Shown here: piece by piece, positions 1 to 11,064 of the stretch
Layout: every line of letters starts with the position of its first letter
How positions within the stretch are numbered: position 1 is the first letter of the stretch
Assembly (NCBI GenBank): GCA_022225965.2
Contig: JAKJXP020000099.1
Coordinates: 62,001 to 126,000, forward strand
DNA: 64,000 bases
Reading direction: 5' to 3'
DNA from: Diatrype stigma
Lineage: Eukaryota > Ascomycota > Sordariomycetes > Xylariales > Diatrypaceae
Program-made: the position numbers and the translations under genes
Notes under the pieces: model-generated
What the model saw: only the letters and a program-made list of their open reading frames with translations
Database searches by the model: none
Told to the model about the DNA's origin: nothing

Positions 1-975
1 AAGGTGTAGACTGCTACGAGGAAAACGCAGTCGAGACCTTCCAAGATGAAAAGGTCTTCGAAAAGCTCCTCAAAGAAACCCCCGAGGTCTTTACCCTCCG
101 CCAGATGCTGGAGATATCTTCTCTATATGGATATATCGAACCCTTGTCGGCCAAAGCGGCGTCTTTATTCATTAAAGAATGCGAGTTAGACGCATCTGTT
201 ACCAGTGGTCCTCCCTCAGAAGCAGAACTCCTTCGCCTCCAACGTGCCGCATTCCTCTTCCACATCTACTCAATACCACTTCCAGACCCCTCCGCAGCGA
301 GCGAAGTCCGCAAGTTCGAGTGGGAGAATGTGTGCTTCTACAAAACGAACTTCAAGCTGAACATGGCAAATTGGGAATATGAGCAGATGATGACTATCTA
401 TCATTTCTTCTCCGGTACCCTGACAGATGGTTCGCATAGTACCTGATTTAGTTGCTCCTCATGGTTGATTCCGAGGCTAACGTATATTCTTAGTACTGGA
501 GAAGCTGGTCCCTAATACTATTGACTCCCTCCCTATCAGTGGGCGTATGTACGGGCTCTACTGGGAGTACATTCTAGTTGCTGGCATACCAAAGCTATGC
601 AACATTCTCGACGGACGAGTTAGCCAGGAATCAGTCAAACAGGACCTGAAAGACCTCGAAACTTCTGGAGTGGATCGGGGACTTTTATTTTTCGACAAAT
701 ACCAACAGATTGTAGGTGCCACGGGAGTACCCATCGCTAAAGAGGACACGGACCTAGGGCCACCTTTGATGTCGGAATACCTTCCGTATGGAGAACTGCT
801 ATATGACGGTCGTGCTAGTCACTTTGAGGGAGAATTCGAGTCTTTCTTCGACTTGGAGAGGATTGAGTTGCTGAGTAAAGGTCGATGTAAGAATTGCGTC
901 GACTGGGACGGAGATGCTTCCACAGGAGTGCCTGGCTGGCCGATGAGGATGCGTCTTAAGCAGAAGGAATGGTAG
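1..975 (+). CDS. Hypothetical protein, 3' part of a gene running off the left edge
   Basis: Open from the first base in frame 3 (reading GVDCYEENAVETF...), so the 5' part lies outside the window. Exon A is about 3-414. An intron at 415-493 (donor GTACCC, acceptor TTCTTAG) joins in phase to exon B at 494-975, which ends with TAG. A second in-phase donor at 430 is possible but has a weaker consensus. About 297 residues are visible. The protein is soluble-looking, acidic and mixed alpha/beta in composition. It has no signal peptide (N-terminus missing), no membrane segments, and one CxxC pair near the C-terminus (GRCKNCVDW). I do not recognise the family. Codon use and the clean splice make it a real gene. 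Confidence 0.7.
415..493 (+). other. Intron of the left-edge hypothetical gene
   Basis: GTACCC donor and TTCTTAG acceptor. Removing these 79 bases joins the two open frames without a stop; without removal the first frame stops at 444-446. Confidence 0.55.
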
Positions 976-3651
976 GGATGGCGCAACCATCCGCAAGATT
1001 TCGTGGCTGCATTTCATTTCCCTCTCACTATCTCCCTCTTTCTGTTTCTTTTTCTGATTTCTACTTTTTCTTTCCCTCGGGGTGGGGTGCTGCAATTGGT
1101 TTTTTACTTCGAGAGATGCAACGAGAGTAGCATGAGGCTACTAGGACTTACGACACAGCTCTCCACTTGGTAATACAACGGCCATTTGCTCGGAGCTCTA
1201 GGCTGGAAATGCTACACTGAGATTGCATAACAGGGAAGCAACTAGATAACAAGAAACTGCCGATAGATGATACGTACGTGGCATGCAAGAATAACACCTT
1301 CGTGGATCGTATAAGCCGTTTTCGTTGTTGTGATCCTAAGGAAAGACGTATAATATAGGAAGTAAGCTTGCGCGAATGATACAGCTTTACCAAATTCTTG
1401 ACCGATCAATGCCTTCCCAGGGACCTATCGAGCCAGAAAGCTTCCCTCTGCCTCTACGTATATATTGCCGCATGCCAATTGCAGTTCACGAGGGTTCTGA
1501 TGAGAACCCCTGTCCCTTATGCACCATGGTTCTCAGGGATTGCCCATAATAGTCTGTCTATTCAAGTTTCCTCTCACCCTACCTACCCCAGCAACAGCGT
1601 CCCAGCAAATCCCGATATAGGGGCTCTGTAGGAGAGCATGGATTACATAATACGATGGTCAGCACGTAGCGGCTTGGCGCACGTTATATCCTACGGGGTG
1701 TCAAGGAACGCAACCTGCAACGTCGTGGGGCCACGAGCCTTTGCAACCCGTTCATTCGGGACGGTTCTAGATTGCGCAACTTATAGCCCAATCCACTATA
1801 GCTATAGCCTCCCTCGTTACGCAACCCGTTATACAGTTACAATAACTAGTAATTTATAGCTAGTACGATATATACACCGTCACACTAAGATCTAGGGGTT
1901 CGTGGGGGTCGGATAGGGGTACAGGTAGGAGAAATCCGGCTCAAATAGGCGTGATACGTGGCGTGCGTGTATATGAACGTCAAGAATTGGCCCACGATCT
2001 TTATATATTACACCCTAACTTCTGGGCGCGGCAGGCGCAACGCCACTGCAATCTTGTTGCAGTTGCGCGAAACGGCAACCCACGAGATCCAGGCTGCTGG
2101 TTGGTGGCAGTTAAATCCCTCGCTTGACATCCGAATTATACATAGTGTTCTCCTGCCCGCGCCTCAGACTTAAAGATCGATCTTTTCCTCCTGGGTGAGA
2201 CGAGGACAGAATCCGCCTTTCGAATCTTCGGCATCTTTGATCAATTTCCTGGATGCGATGGTAACTGAAGTATTAGGGAACAGAAAGCCGAAAAGAAAGC
2301 GGTTGAAAAAATGCGGAACGGACGAATTGAACATGAACAAGCCTCGGTTATGACTGTAGGCGGCGAGGCATAGCCTCGATATCGATGTTTGCAATGAGAA
2401 AAATATTGAGTTGAACTCACGTCCTCAGAGTGAAGATGTTGTGCATCAGCGCGCCTCCTAGGCGGGGGCGCTCGGAACCACGATGAATCATCATAGGACA
2501 GTCCATGCTCTCGACCACTGCGCCAACTGACCGGACAGACCGGTTGTTGGGAAATTCTAGGGCCAATTGGCCATTAAATACCCTTTGACGGGCTGGCTGT
2601 TTCCAGGGAAGAGGCAGGGTTGTTTAGCCGTGCTGGGGTAACGTACGGTGTGTATATCGGATCGCGTGGTTTGGTGTTGGTGTTGTGGCAACGGGGACGC
2701 GAGGGGGCGCGGGCGCGGGCCGTAACGACGGTGATGGTGATGGTGCGTGCGGTCTTGGCGAAGAACGCGAGAAAGTTTGCGGAGGGGGTCAACGGCCAGA
2801 TTGGATGGCTTGACGGGGTTGATTTGGACGTGAGACTGTTAGCCATCTATTGGAAATGTGCTTTGGCTTGGGAGTGGCTATGTGATGCCCCTATTTGTTG
2901 ATGTAAGATAGGGGTAAACCAATATGTAGGGAATAGGCGTTAGTGTGTGACGCATCATTGGATGCGATACAATGGCATTGTACCTACTTCTTTGACTCGG
3001 TCGAAACATGGGTTTGAGAACCTTTGTTGGGGGGAAAATGGACATAGAGCTCAGTTCTTGGTATCTATGTTCTTTGTGGTTTGCGATGCAGATAGTCATA
3101 GGTTGGGATTTGAAGGTAGAAAGGAGTTGTTCTGGATCAATAACTTGTCCTCGCGCCCATCGTTATGTAATTGCAAGATTGCTTTCGACTGCCTAGTCTC
3201 TCTCCGGCTTCATAGTGTAACAGGTATCTCGAAGCCTTGATTGTCCTGGGACATCTGTTCTATACGACGGTTATTTGAACAAGGGTGTCTTCTACTCTCT
3301 AAGCTGCGTAGAGGCCATGGTTGATACCACTCCTTCTTAGTAACGAAACAGGAGCGAGCGACTCTGAAGAACTTGTTCATGAACAAATCATCAGTCTAGC
3401 TTGTAACCTATCCGTGGCGATAATCGAACGGTATTCGTAGTCGTGTTGGACACCAAGAGCCTGTATGAAGTAATCATGCCATTAGCCTGGCAAAAGGATG
3501 GTATTTTAAGGCACGTTGACGCCTCACAGAGTAAGTTGTCCTAGATCACAGCACTAACGAATATTACCCACTTACCTAAGGAATCAAACATTATCTATCC
3601 GAAACATTACGCATTCGTCAATCCTACCACTAGGTTACCAGAATTGACAGG
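976..3651. other. Intergenic, no supported gene
   Basis: No ORF here has the composition or length of a gene. 1640-2160 is AT-rich and carries many CGCAAC/GTTGCG words plus CTATAGCTATAG-type palindromes, possibly a degraded transposon. On the minus strand near 2460-2535 there is a tRNA-like A-box (TGGCGCAGTGG), but no fold to go with it. 2690-2760 has a GC-rich GGGCGCGGGCGCGGG tract. Confidence 0.5.
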
Positions 3652-3999
3652 ATGGCTTCCCAGTTTGTCAGTTTAGCCCAGGTGAGCTCCAGCAAGCCTC
3701 CCTCCTCCCAGTCTTCCCAATCAAAGCCGTTCTACTACACTCCGCCCGGCCATACTTACGCGCCTTCAGCTCCAAACGATTCTCTCTCGCGGGCGGACAG
3801 GTACTATTCGGATGTACTAGGACCATCCGGTCTCGAGAATGGCGGCAACAACACGAGTTCTGCATCGGGGTATAGCGCGCAAGACTCAGGAAATACGGGC
3901 CTAAACTATTGCGAGACAGGGCCGACTTGTTCCTGCGGAGAGAGACTGGCTTACTCTGAAGTCGGAAGCTTTTGCTCGGTATGTGGTTATGCTACATAA
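3652..3999 (+). CDS. Small hypothetical protein with C-terminal zinc-ribbon-like cysteines
   Basis: Single-exon ORF of 115 residues with a good start context (CAGGATGGC). Residues 1-80 are rich in Ser, Pro, Gly and Asn and probably disordered. The last 30 residues hold CSCGERL, then FCSVCGY: two CxC/CxxC-type pairs about 14 residues apart, plus one extra Cys. That is the pattern of a small zinc-binding knuckle. There is no signal peptide or membrane segment. The nearest neighbour downstream is the MFS transporter at 5048. I do not recognise the protein. A metal-binding tail on a disordered body is common among fungal orphan proteins. The coding call rests on length, start context and the conserved-looking tail. 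Confidence 0.55.
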   Translation: MASQFVSLAQVSSSKPPSSQSSQSKPFYYTPPGHTYAPSAPNDSLSRADRYYSDVLGPSGLENGGNNTSSASGYSAQDSGNTGLNYCETGPTCSCGERLAYSEVGSFCSVCGYAT

Positions 4000-5047
4000 G
4001 TAGTATGGTGAGTAATCAGGGGTCAGGGGGGTAGGGGTACGCTGGAACTATTTTCTGCATGATACTCTTCTATATTATACTTAAATTCAACCATATGGCA
4101 CTGTATTTCGATGTTGTTTCTAATAACTACTGATTAAGTGAAACGGTTGAACATAACATTATATATAGTTGGTAACGCGCTTGTGAACGGAATTGTTAGA
4201 ATACCAGTACGCGACCATCCTAATCCAGTCCCCTAGACCGATGGAGAAGAATATGACGATTTTGTTAGTAATACTAGCATCTGAAGATCTGCCGAGGACG
4301 CATTCCTGATTAACTGCATATGGAGTTGGAGGACGATGCCACCTAGTCGAAGCTCGGTCACCGGTCGACGATTACCCCAATTTTCTCACCCGTCTCGCGT
4401 GGTCTGCGGGCATTATCTAAACATCCCGTAAACTTCCAAGGATAGTTAGTAATGAAGACAAGAGAAGAGTGGTTGCGGGTGCGCTCCGGTCCCGGACAGC
4501 CAAGGGTCCTTCCAATTGCAGAAGAGCTTGCAATCAGCATTTCAAGACGTGTTGACGTGCTTTTGTTTATCTCCCGTCGCATCGCCTTATCAAAGCTTGG
4601 TGTTCTGTTGTGGGGATGTGTATAGTAAGCTCCGTTTCAGGGAATTGAAGAAGAGACCATGCTCCGAATATAGTAGGTGGGATGACGGCTTGGGGGACTC
4701 GATGATTCGCCAGAGCCAGGGGAGGGAAAGGGAATTGCCGTTGTTTTGGGGATGGGCGGGGACCAAGATCCGCGCTGGCAAACCCCGGCAGATGTGCAAA
4801 AAGGGTGGTTCAATGCGGGGACGACGCAGGTCAATCTATGCAGGTAGATATGCCCTGGAACACTGGACACCCTGAGATGCGACGCTGGAGAATAGAATTG
4901 GCAGGGGCCTGGGTCGAAATAAGTATGTCTTGTCCCCTGTGGCCCTCGAGCTCTGGAAGCTTGGTGGGCAGGATTCCATGCTTCTTTTCCACGATTCATT
5001 TTGTATGAACTAGTTGGCAGCCAACCAAGGCGCGATTGTTAGTCAAA
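4000..5047. other. Intergenic, presumed promoter region of the MFS transporter
   Basis: Overlapping ORFs in opposite directions at 4516-5008 have the erratic composition of chance ORFs. 4360-4800 is moderately GC-rich. Nothing else can be supported. Confidence 0.4.
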
Positions 5048-7067
5048 ATGGTGGAAAGGCCCCGTGAAACGAACAGCAGGCAACTGGTACATAGGTATGC
5101 TCGTCTATGCGTGAGGTTTGGCGATGAATACCCCCAGACTAACGGTCGCTTTCTAGCCATGCCCACGAGGAGCTCCCGGGGACGGTGAATGTCAAGGCCG
5201 CTGGTAAGAAAGCATAGTCTGATCATGGAAACATATATATATCGTATCTGCTGCTAACTACTGACAGAGGGCGACGACACCGCCTATGGCCAGGCATTGT
5301 TCCCCGTCCCGGCCGAAGACCCCAACGATCCGCTACAGGTAGGCGATGACTTGCGAATGGGGTATGACCATGAAATGAATGCTTATCATTGTCGCCATCA
5401 CACATAGTGGCCCCAGTACAAGAAGGCGATGATCCTTCTGATCGTCTGCCTCTATTCGTTTCTCGGGAATGCGGCTCTACAGGGACCTGGCCCTCACATC
5501 ACGCTCTGGGCGGAGACATTCGGCGTGTCTCAAGGGACGGCCTCAGAGCTCATATCCTATCCCAATCTCGCGTATGGGCTGGGCTCTTTGGTCCTGGTAC
5601 CCATGTACATGAAGTTTGGAAGGAGGCCGGTCATGCTCGGGTCTATGGTGGCTGTAGGTTTCCCTGCCGCAGTCCTGCACAATGCGCGCGGTTAGCTTCT
5701 GACGATGATAATGGTGGCGATGCAGTTTATTGCCGGCCTCATTGGAGCATCTCAGGCCAAAACGTACAAAGCGCTCATGGTGACGCGTGTCATTAGCTGC
5801 TTCGGATCCGGTGTGTGCGAGGCGTTGCCGGTGCAGTTGGTCAACGATATCTTCTTCCTCCACGAGCGCGGCAAGTACATAGGATTCTACACCTGTGAGC
5901 AAGTCCTATCTACGAAAGAGCTAGAGGATCGCGTCTGCTAACATCGAACGAGGTGCACTGTGTTTCGCCCCTATTTCAACCCTGCCCGCCGCTTACATGC
6001 TCTCCACTGGCCCTACCTGGAGAACCTTCAACTACGCGGTCCTTGGCTTCGCAGTGGCTATGTTCGTGCTAGCATTCCTGTTCGTCGAAGAATCAGCCTA
6101 TGACCGAAGCGCCCATATGGAAACAAGCATACTCGCCTCCGGGTCTGATGGTGGTTCCGGTGACCAGGAGAAAATTGAAGGAGAGTCAAAGTCAGTCGAG
6201 CGAACCCCGTCGGCACCATCCATACCAGCCCGCAAGAGCTTCATGGCGACTCTCCGGCTGTGGGAAGGGATTGACCACGAAGTGCCCTTCTTCGCGATGA
6301 TGTGGCGGTCGTTTACGTATTTTCTCGTGCCTCAGGTGTTATGGGTCGTCACGACGTTTGGCATCAATATCGGACTTGGGGCGCTGACGTTCAACTACGT
6401 CTTTCCGATCAAGATTACAGCGCCTCCGTATAACTGGCCCGTAGTAAGTCATACCCACTTCATCAAGTGCACAGTTGGAACAATTCTAAACTAATGGCAA
6501 TTCTAGTCGAGCTCCGGCCTGGGCTCTATTGGACCGTTCGTTGGATATCTGTGCGCGCTTCCTTTTACCTCCAGCTCCGACGTGCTTGCCGCACGCCTCA
6601 CAGTTCGAAACGATGGGATCCGCGAGGCTGAAATGCGCCTAGGTGCTATGCTTCCTGGGATGATCATTGGGCCTATTGGCATCTTAGTCTATGGGCTGAC
6701 AGCACAGCTTAACCTCCACTGGATAGGATACTTCCTCGGGACCGCGCTGACCTCCTGGGGCGGATATTTCTTCTTCTGCTTCACCTTGGCCTACGCGGTC
6801 GACTCTTACTATGCAGAGACGCCCGAGATGCTCATTGCCATGAACATTGGGAAGCAAGTGGTGAGTTTCGGGCTCGGCTTCGGTGTGCTCGACTGGGTGT
6901 TGGAGAGGGGCTACGGGGTCGTGATCTCGGGGATCTTCTGCGCGGTACTCCTTGCGAACAACCTCGTCCTGATCATCTTTATGTTGTGGGGAAAGAATAT
7001 TCGGCGTTACGTGACCGGTTCCTGGCTAGCCAGGTTTCACGGAAAGGCACATGGCAACAAGGCTTGA
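5048..7067 (+). CDS. MFS transporter (DHA1/HOL1-like), seven exons
   Basis: Exons by splice signals and phase: 5048-5094, 5157-5203, 5268-5338, 5408-5653, 5696-5894, 5953-6443, 6507-7067. Together they give 1662 bases and 553 residues, exactly in frame. The N-terminus is hydrophilic, followed by a DPNDPLQWPQYKK motif just before the first membrane helix, which is typical of fungal DHA1/HOL1-type major facilitator proteins. The loop MKFGRRPVML is the MFS signature loop between helices 2 and 3. A long hydrophilic central loop (about residues 240-290) separates two six-helix halves, and the second half resumes at PFFAMMWRSFTYF. It probably sits in the plasma membrane and exports or imports a small molecule; the substrate cannot be read from sequence. 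Intron 4 (5654-5695) is only 42 bp, unusually short but needed to remove a stop. The amidase pseudogene lies downstream. Confidence 0.85.
5654..5695 (+). other. Very short intron (42 bp) in the MFS gene
   Basis: GTAGGT donor and GTTAG acceptor. It contains no in-frame alternative: reading through meets TAG at its last bases. If it is not spliced, the gene is a pseudogene. Confidence 0.55.
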
Positions 7068-7315
7068 TGACGGGGTCAGAGGAACACTCCCTAACGGGGT
7101 TGCTGGATCCAAGTTACGACCAAGGGAAGCATGGCGTTGATGAAACCACTTTCAATCCTTCATATGTTGTTACATGTCTTATATTTACCTGGTAAATAGG
7201 ATACGAGCGTTATATGTATGAACTATTCTTATGGCCGTATGAAAGGGGCGAATCACTTTAGCCCCATAAAATGATTAACTACCCCTTGCATCTAACATAC
7301 GCACTTAAGCTACAG

Positions 7316-7321
7316 TATAAA
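7316..7321 (+). promoter_or_regulatory. TATA box upstream of the amidase pseudogene
   Basis: TATAAA about 65 bases before the ATG at 7384; normal placement for a fungal core promoter. Confidence 0.35.
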
Positions 7322-7383
7322 TCACCTCCCCAAGCTCAAATCTGGATGTCTATGTCATTTTACATTCTGCACAAACCCTCATC

Positions 7384-8899
7384 ATGGCTGACGGCAAGTT
7401 CCTGTCTCCGATCATAGACGGCATCTCCTATCTGGTCCATCCATAGGCCCTGGTACGTACCTCCCCTGGCACCTGCATCAGCACACAGAAAACCACACGT
7501 GGCTATAGCTAAATTTTCTCTCTCTTTCAAAGGCCGAGGTCATTGAGCCGTTGGGGTATTCTGACCAGCCAATTCCAGTTGTCGTGGTCGCCCCCAGCGA
7601 AGCCATATCCTCGATTGATCATGTCTCAACGCTCATCAGTCGTTTCGCCAGTGTCGACGATGTCTTTTCTGAGCCGTTTGCACACGTTGTTGTTCTACAG
7701 TCTCACACAGGCGGTGATCTTACAGGTCTCCTTTCTCGGCTTAAGACATCCGGTCGCTTCTCTGCTGTATACCATACAGCTCCATCCCTCCTATCCAAGG
7801 CTCTTCCTCCGGGCCCCTATTTCCTCTTCCAGGGCCGTATTCATCAAGCCTATCGTTTGTATGAAGACAGACTGGACAGTTTCATTTTTGGCATGATCCC
7901 TGAGGATGTCTTGTACCCAAAGAAGTCATAAGGCCCCTGCTCCTTTGACGTCCATCCCTACCTTGTTCTAACGATGCTAGGTACCACGTTCTCACTTCGC
8001 TCACCCCAAACGGCCTCTGGAAGCAGATTGCCGTCCCAAGTCGCCTCTATGCCAAGCCAGCCCCAGAGAAACCTCTTGCAGGCGCGCGAATGGGCATAAA
8101 GGACATCTTCCGTCTCGAAGGAACTCAATTGACCATGATGAGTAGGGCATGGACGGAGCTCTACGGTCCCTATGAAGAGAGCGCCGAATATACCAAGAAG
8201 CTCATTGAACTCGGAGCTGTGATTGTGGGCAAGACCAAGATGACCTCCTTTGCATCGCCCGAGGAGCCGACGGACCAATGGGTTGACTTCCACTGCCCGG
8301 TGAACCCGCGCGGAGATCAATATCAGAGTCCGTCGAGTAGTTCCACGGGCGCTGGCATTTCTTTAGCTGGGTACGACTGGTTGGATTTCTCAGTCGCTGG
8401 AGATTGTATGAGAACACCCATCCGTACCCCCTGATGCATGCTAAATATTATACAATACAGCTGCTGGAAGTGTGCGAGCACCCGCGGCTTGCAGCGGGCT
8501 CTTTTCTTTGCGGCCCAGCTTCAACTCTACATCGATGAGGGGACTACCAACCAATTCACCGTATGGGTTCTTTGAATCGCATAGTCATCCTCAACTAACA
8601 CCTAGGATAGGAACTTCGATACTGTCGGCCAGTTTGGTCGCAGTCTAGATGACCTCCACTACATTGTGTCAAACACGTTCGATAATATCCATCAGACCTT
8701 TTCCGACTTCCCTTTCAAGCTACTTTATCCCGTCGAGTTCTACCCCCTTGCTAATGAGAAGCAACAAGCCCTAACAGAGGAGTTCATCAGCGTCCTTGAA
8801 GACTTTCTTGGAATCAAAAGAACTCCGTTCAACTTGGTGGAGGAGTGGGAGAAGAACCCTCCAAAAGAGGCCGCCGGGGTAGTAGGGGCCCCCTACTGA
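7384..8899 (+). pseudogene. Amidase pseudogene (Arp1-like N-terminal domain plus amidase signature), truncated
   Basis: From the ATG at 7384 the frame meets TAG at 7444-7446 in exon 1, just after an YLVHP motif where related proteins continue. Splice-joined downstream exons (about 7534-7923, 7982-8413, 8461-8550, 8611-8899) read cleanly through the N-terminal Arp1-type domain into the amidase core. That core shows the catalytic Lys in GKTKM, the Ser-rich SSSSTGAG, and DSAGSVRAPA carrying the nucleophile Ser. The frame continues as FDTVGQFGRSLDDL and then stops at TGA 8897-8899 after NPPKEAAG. The C-terminal half of an amidase, normally several hundred further residues, is missing. The rest of the family pattern is well kept, so decay looks recent. 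An intact copy would hydrolyse amides in the cytosol or in a secondary pathway. Boundaries are approximate. Confidence 0.75.
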
Positions 8900-9987
8900 T
8901 GCTATCACGATACCGGATTCGCCCGTGCAACCTTAGACGCCACTCCCAAAGCAACGTGATGATAGTGTATGAACAGATTCATTTAATTACCCCGAATCTG
9001 ACATGGCACAAGTGCATAGACTGTAATGTGGTTAATAATGCTAGAATCTAATCTAGGAGAAGGCTAACTAAGGAATGTGAGAACATACACCTATGTAAGG
9101 TGTACGGATGACTAAAATTCCAGGTGGATGAGGATGACCAAGAGCCATATCAGAGTTATGCGCTATAATAGGTCGGGTCGGAAGCCTATAAGCGGGCCGC
9201 TAGCAGGTGGTGGAAGAGTAAGTAATCAGTGTATAGGGGGGAAAAAACCAATCAGTGTATAATGTCACTCATCGGGAGGGTCTTGACGCAAAACACTGAC
9301 CCGAACTTTTGGGCCGTACTAGCTTAAGGTTTATTAATGTAAATTGCCCTTATAAAGCTGCTGCTAACTGTGGCACTTATAGGCCGGCTGTGCCCCCTAT
9401 CAAACTGCTGTAACTATGGGCAAGTTATGGCCCCTATAGAGCTACTGCCGAATAAGGGGTAAGTAATGGGGGGTTAGTGGAAGGGAGATAAGTCATGGGA
9501 CGTGATGAGGGGGCAAACATACTTCAGGCTTTTCGAGAACTAACGCTCTTATTTCACCTTTAGTACCCTACAAGGTGCCACGACACCGTACTGTGACATA
9601 CACTTTGGCGTATGCACCAAACAACGCTTGGCCGGCGTCTTGTTTCAATATGGTCCCAAACAAGGGCGCAATCAAAAGTAAACGAAACCTTGTTTAAACT
9701 TTTGGTGTCTCGTCATATGCAACTCTACCACGTCCCGCCAAAGCTAACGCCCACTCAGTGATGTCTTATTGTTATTCTAGAAAACACTGATCAATAACGA
9801 ATTCTCTAGAGAATTCAAACCTTATCAGGTCCCGTAGTTATTTCTTCCCGGCCTTTCTTCCAATGGTTTTCTTTAGCGCTATGCTTCCCTTCTTCGTAAA
9901 GTCCTTTGCCTTCTGTTGAGTTCCTCGTAGACTCAGACCACCAATGGCATGGCTCACACGAAGGGTTGACTTTGCCGTTGATGTATC
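8900..9987. other. Intergenic, repeat-bearing, follows the truncated amidase
   Basis: No ORF of interest. A degenerate GCCCCTATA/AACTRYGG repeat lies at 9346-9469, and a repeated word ATCAGTGTATA occurs near 9227 and 9251. This sequence replaces the missing amidase 3' end. Confidence 0.45.
9346..9469. repeat. Degenerate tandem repeat, about three units of 38-46 bp
   Basis: Three successive blocks share a CCCYTATA - CTGCTG or CTACTG - AACTRTGG-type core followed by TTATGG or TAATGG. Divergence is high. Confidence 0.4.
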
Positions 9988-11064
9988 CTATACTATTCCG
10001 AGTGCAGATTCGAAGATAGGGGCTAGGTCATGCGAGGCACATATAGTGCTCCCAGCCCTCTTCATGGCAAGGGCACGCAAGACTTGATCTAGAGTTCCTA
10101 CTCTCGATACTGGGAGGTCGAGGAGTTGCGCGCGAACATCCTCGTTGAAATAAGGGCTCCCCATATAGAATTCGTGCCCAGTTTTGTCTAAGCGAGCTTG
10201 TGCACGCTTATTGTAGCCGAAAGTCCTCAAGTCGTAGATAAAGTTCTTGCAGTTCTGTCGAAACTTCGGATCTCGTGCGGCGATCGTTTCCAAGGTGTCT
10301 TCACGTGCGCATTGTTGACGATGATATTCATTCCAGATAGGGGCAAACGAATTCTTCCATGGACCACGAATAAGCGAATGTTGCCATATATCGGCAGTCA
10401 ACTGAACCTCCATTAAGGTGCCATTTGTGGTATAATGCTGCACGCAGATATCGGTGAGAGGTCTCAAGTCGGCCAGCTGGGCAGTAATCCATCCTATAGA
10501 AGTGTAAGTCATTATATCAAGTAGATAATGGAGACCTTCTTTACCGATGAGATAGTCCTGTGTGAATGTAACAAAATCCTTCTCAACCCGTAGCGTAACC
10601 ATGGTGTTTTCATCGACGATGGTGTCTCCAGTAATAATATCACTGCTTCCGGAGACATGTCTGGTCCGAGGCTGTATAAAAAGCTCTGGGGCCAAAAGTC
10701 CTCTCCTCGCAGAGATATTGCGCCGTTCAGCCAGCGAGCTTTGATGACTCGCAGATATAGAAGTGTTGGGGGATGGGTCGCTAGCCTTTCGAATGCTGAT
10801 AGTCACTACTGGGTCCTTCTGACAATACATGTTGTAGGTTGCTATGATGCTGTCATCGTCCAAGAGGCGCACGGCTGCTGCCATACTTGCCGAATGAATA
10901 TAAAACGCCTGATCTTTGATGGGCCCCGTGGTTTGTGTGGCATTCATACAATAGTCCAGGGTTATACCAACCTTCTGCACTTCATCGAAAGTCAGGGGGA
11001 CTTGAACGAACTGAGAAATGGTCATGTCTTCCCTCAAGAAGAACCAGAGTTGGTTGTCGGCCAT
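9988..11064 (-). CDS. Hypothetical protein; C-terminal domain shared with the divergent neighbour
   Basis: Single-exon ORF of 358 residues from an ATG at 11064, with a TATATATAAA element about 160 bases upstream. There is no signal peptide or membrane helix. Residues 90-145 are Ser/Arg-rich and probably a linker. Residues 150-250 are compact, with many aromatics and isoleucines. The last ~85 residues carry YDLR (277-280), SPYF (303-306) and HDLAP (345-349) and end in a LGIV tail. The neighbour at 12142-12648, transcribed away from it, has the same three motifs with YDLR to SPYF spaced by exactly 26 residues. I do not recognise a known domain. The two genes are probably diverged paralogues or members of one fungal orphan family. 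Function unknown. Confidence 0.7.
   Translation of the reverse strand: MADNQLWFFLREDMTISQFVQVPLTFDEVQKVGITLDYCMNATQTTGPIKDQAFYIHSASMAAAVRLLDDDSIIATYNMYCQKDPVVTISIRKASDPSPNTSISASHQSSLAERRNISARRGLLAPELFIQPRTRHVSGSSDIITGDTIVDENTMVTLRVEKDFVTFTQDYLIGKEGLHYLLDIMTYTSIGWITAQLADLRPLTDICVQHYTTNGTLMEVQLTADIWQHSLIRGPWKNSFAPIWNEYHRQQCAREDTLETIAARDPKFRQNCKNFIYDLRTFGYNKRAQARLDKTGHEFYMGSPYFNEDVRAQLLDLPVSRVGTLDQVLRALAMKRAGSTICASHDLAPIFESALGIV

Noticed and set aside
2435..2540. tRNA gene on the minus strand (A-box TGGCGCAGTGG, loose B-box)
   Set aside because: No acceptor, D or anticodon stem can be built; the T-arm is imperfect.
4516..4999. ORFs of 119-120 residues on both strands upstream of the MFS gene
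   Set aside because: Overlap each other in opposite directions with random composition; read as promoter sequence.
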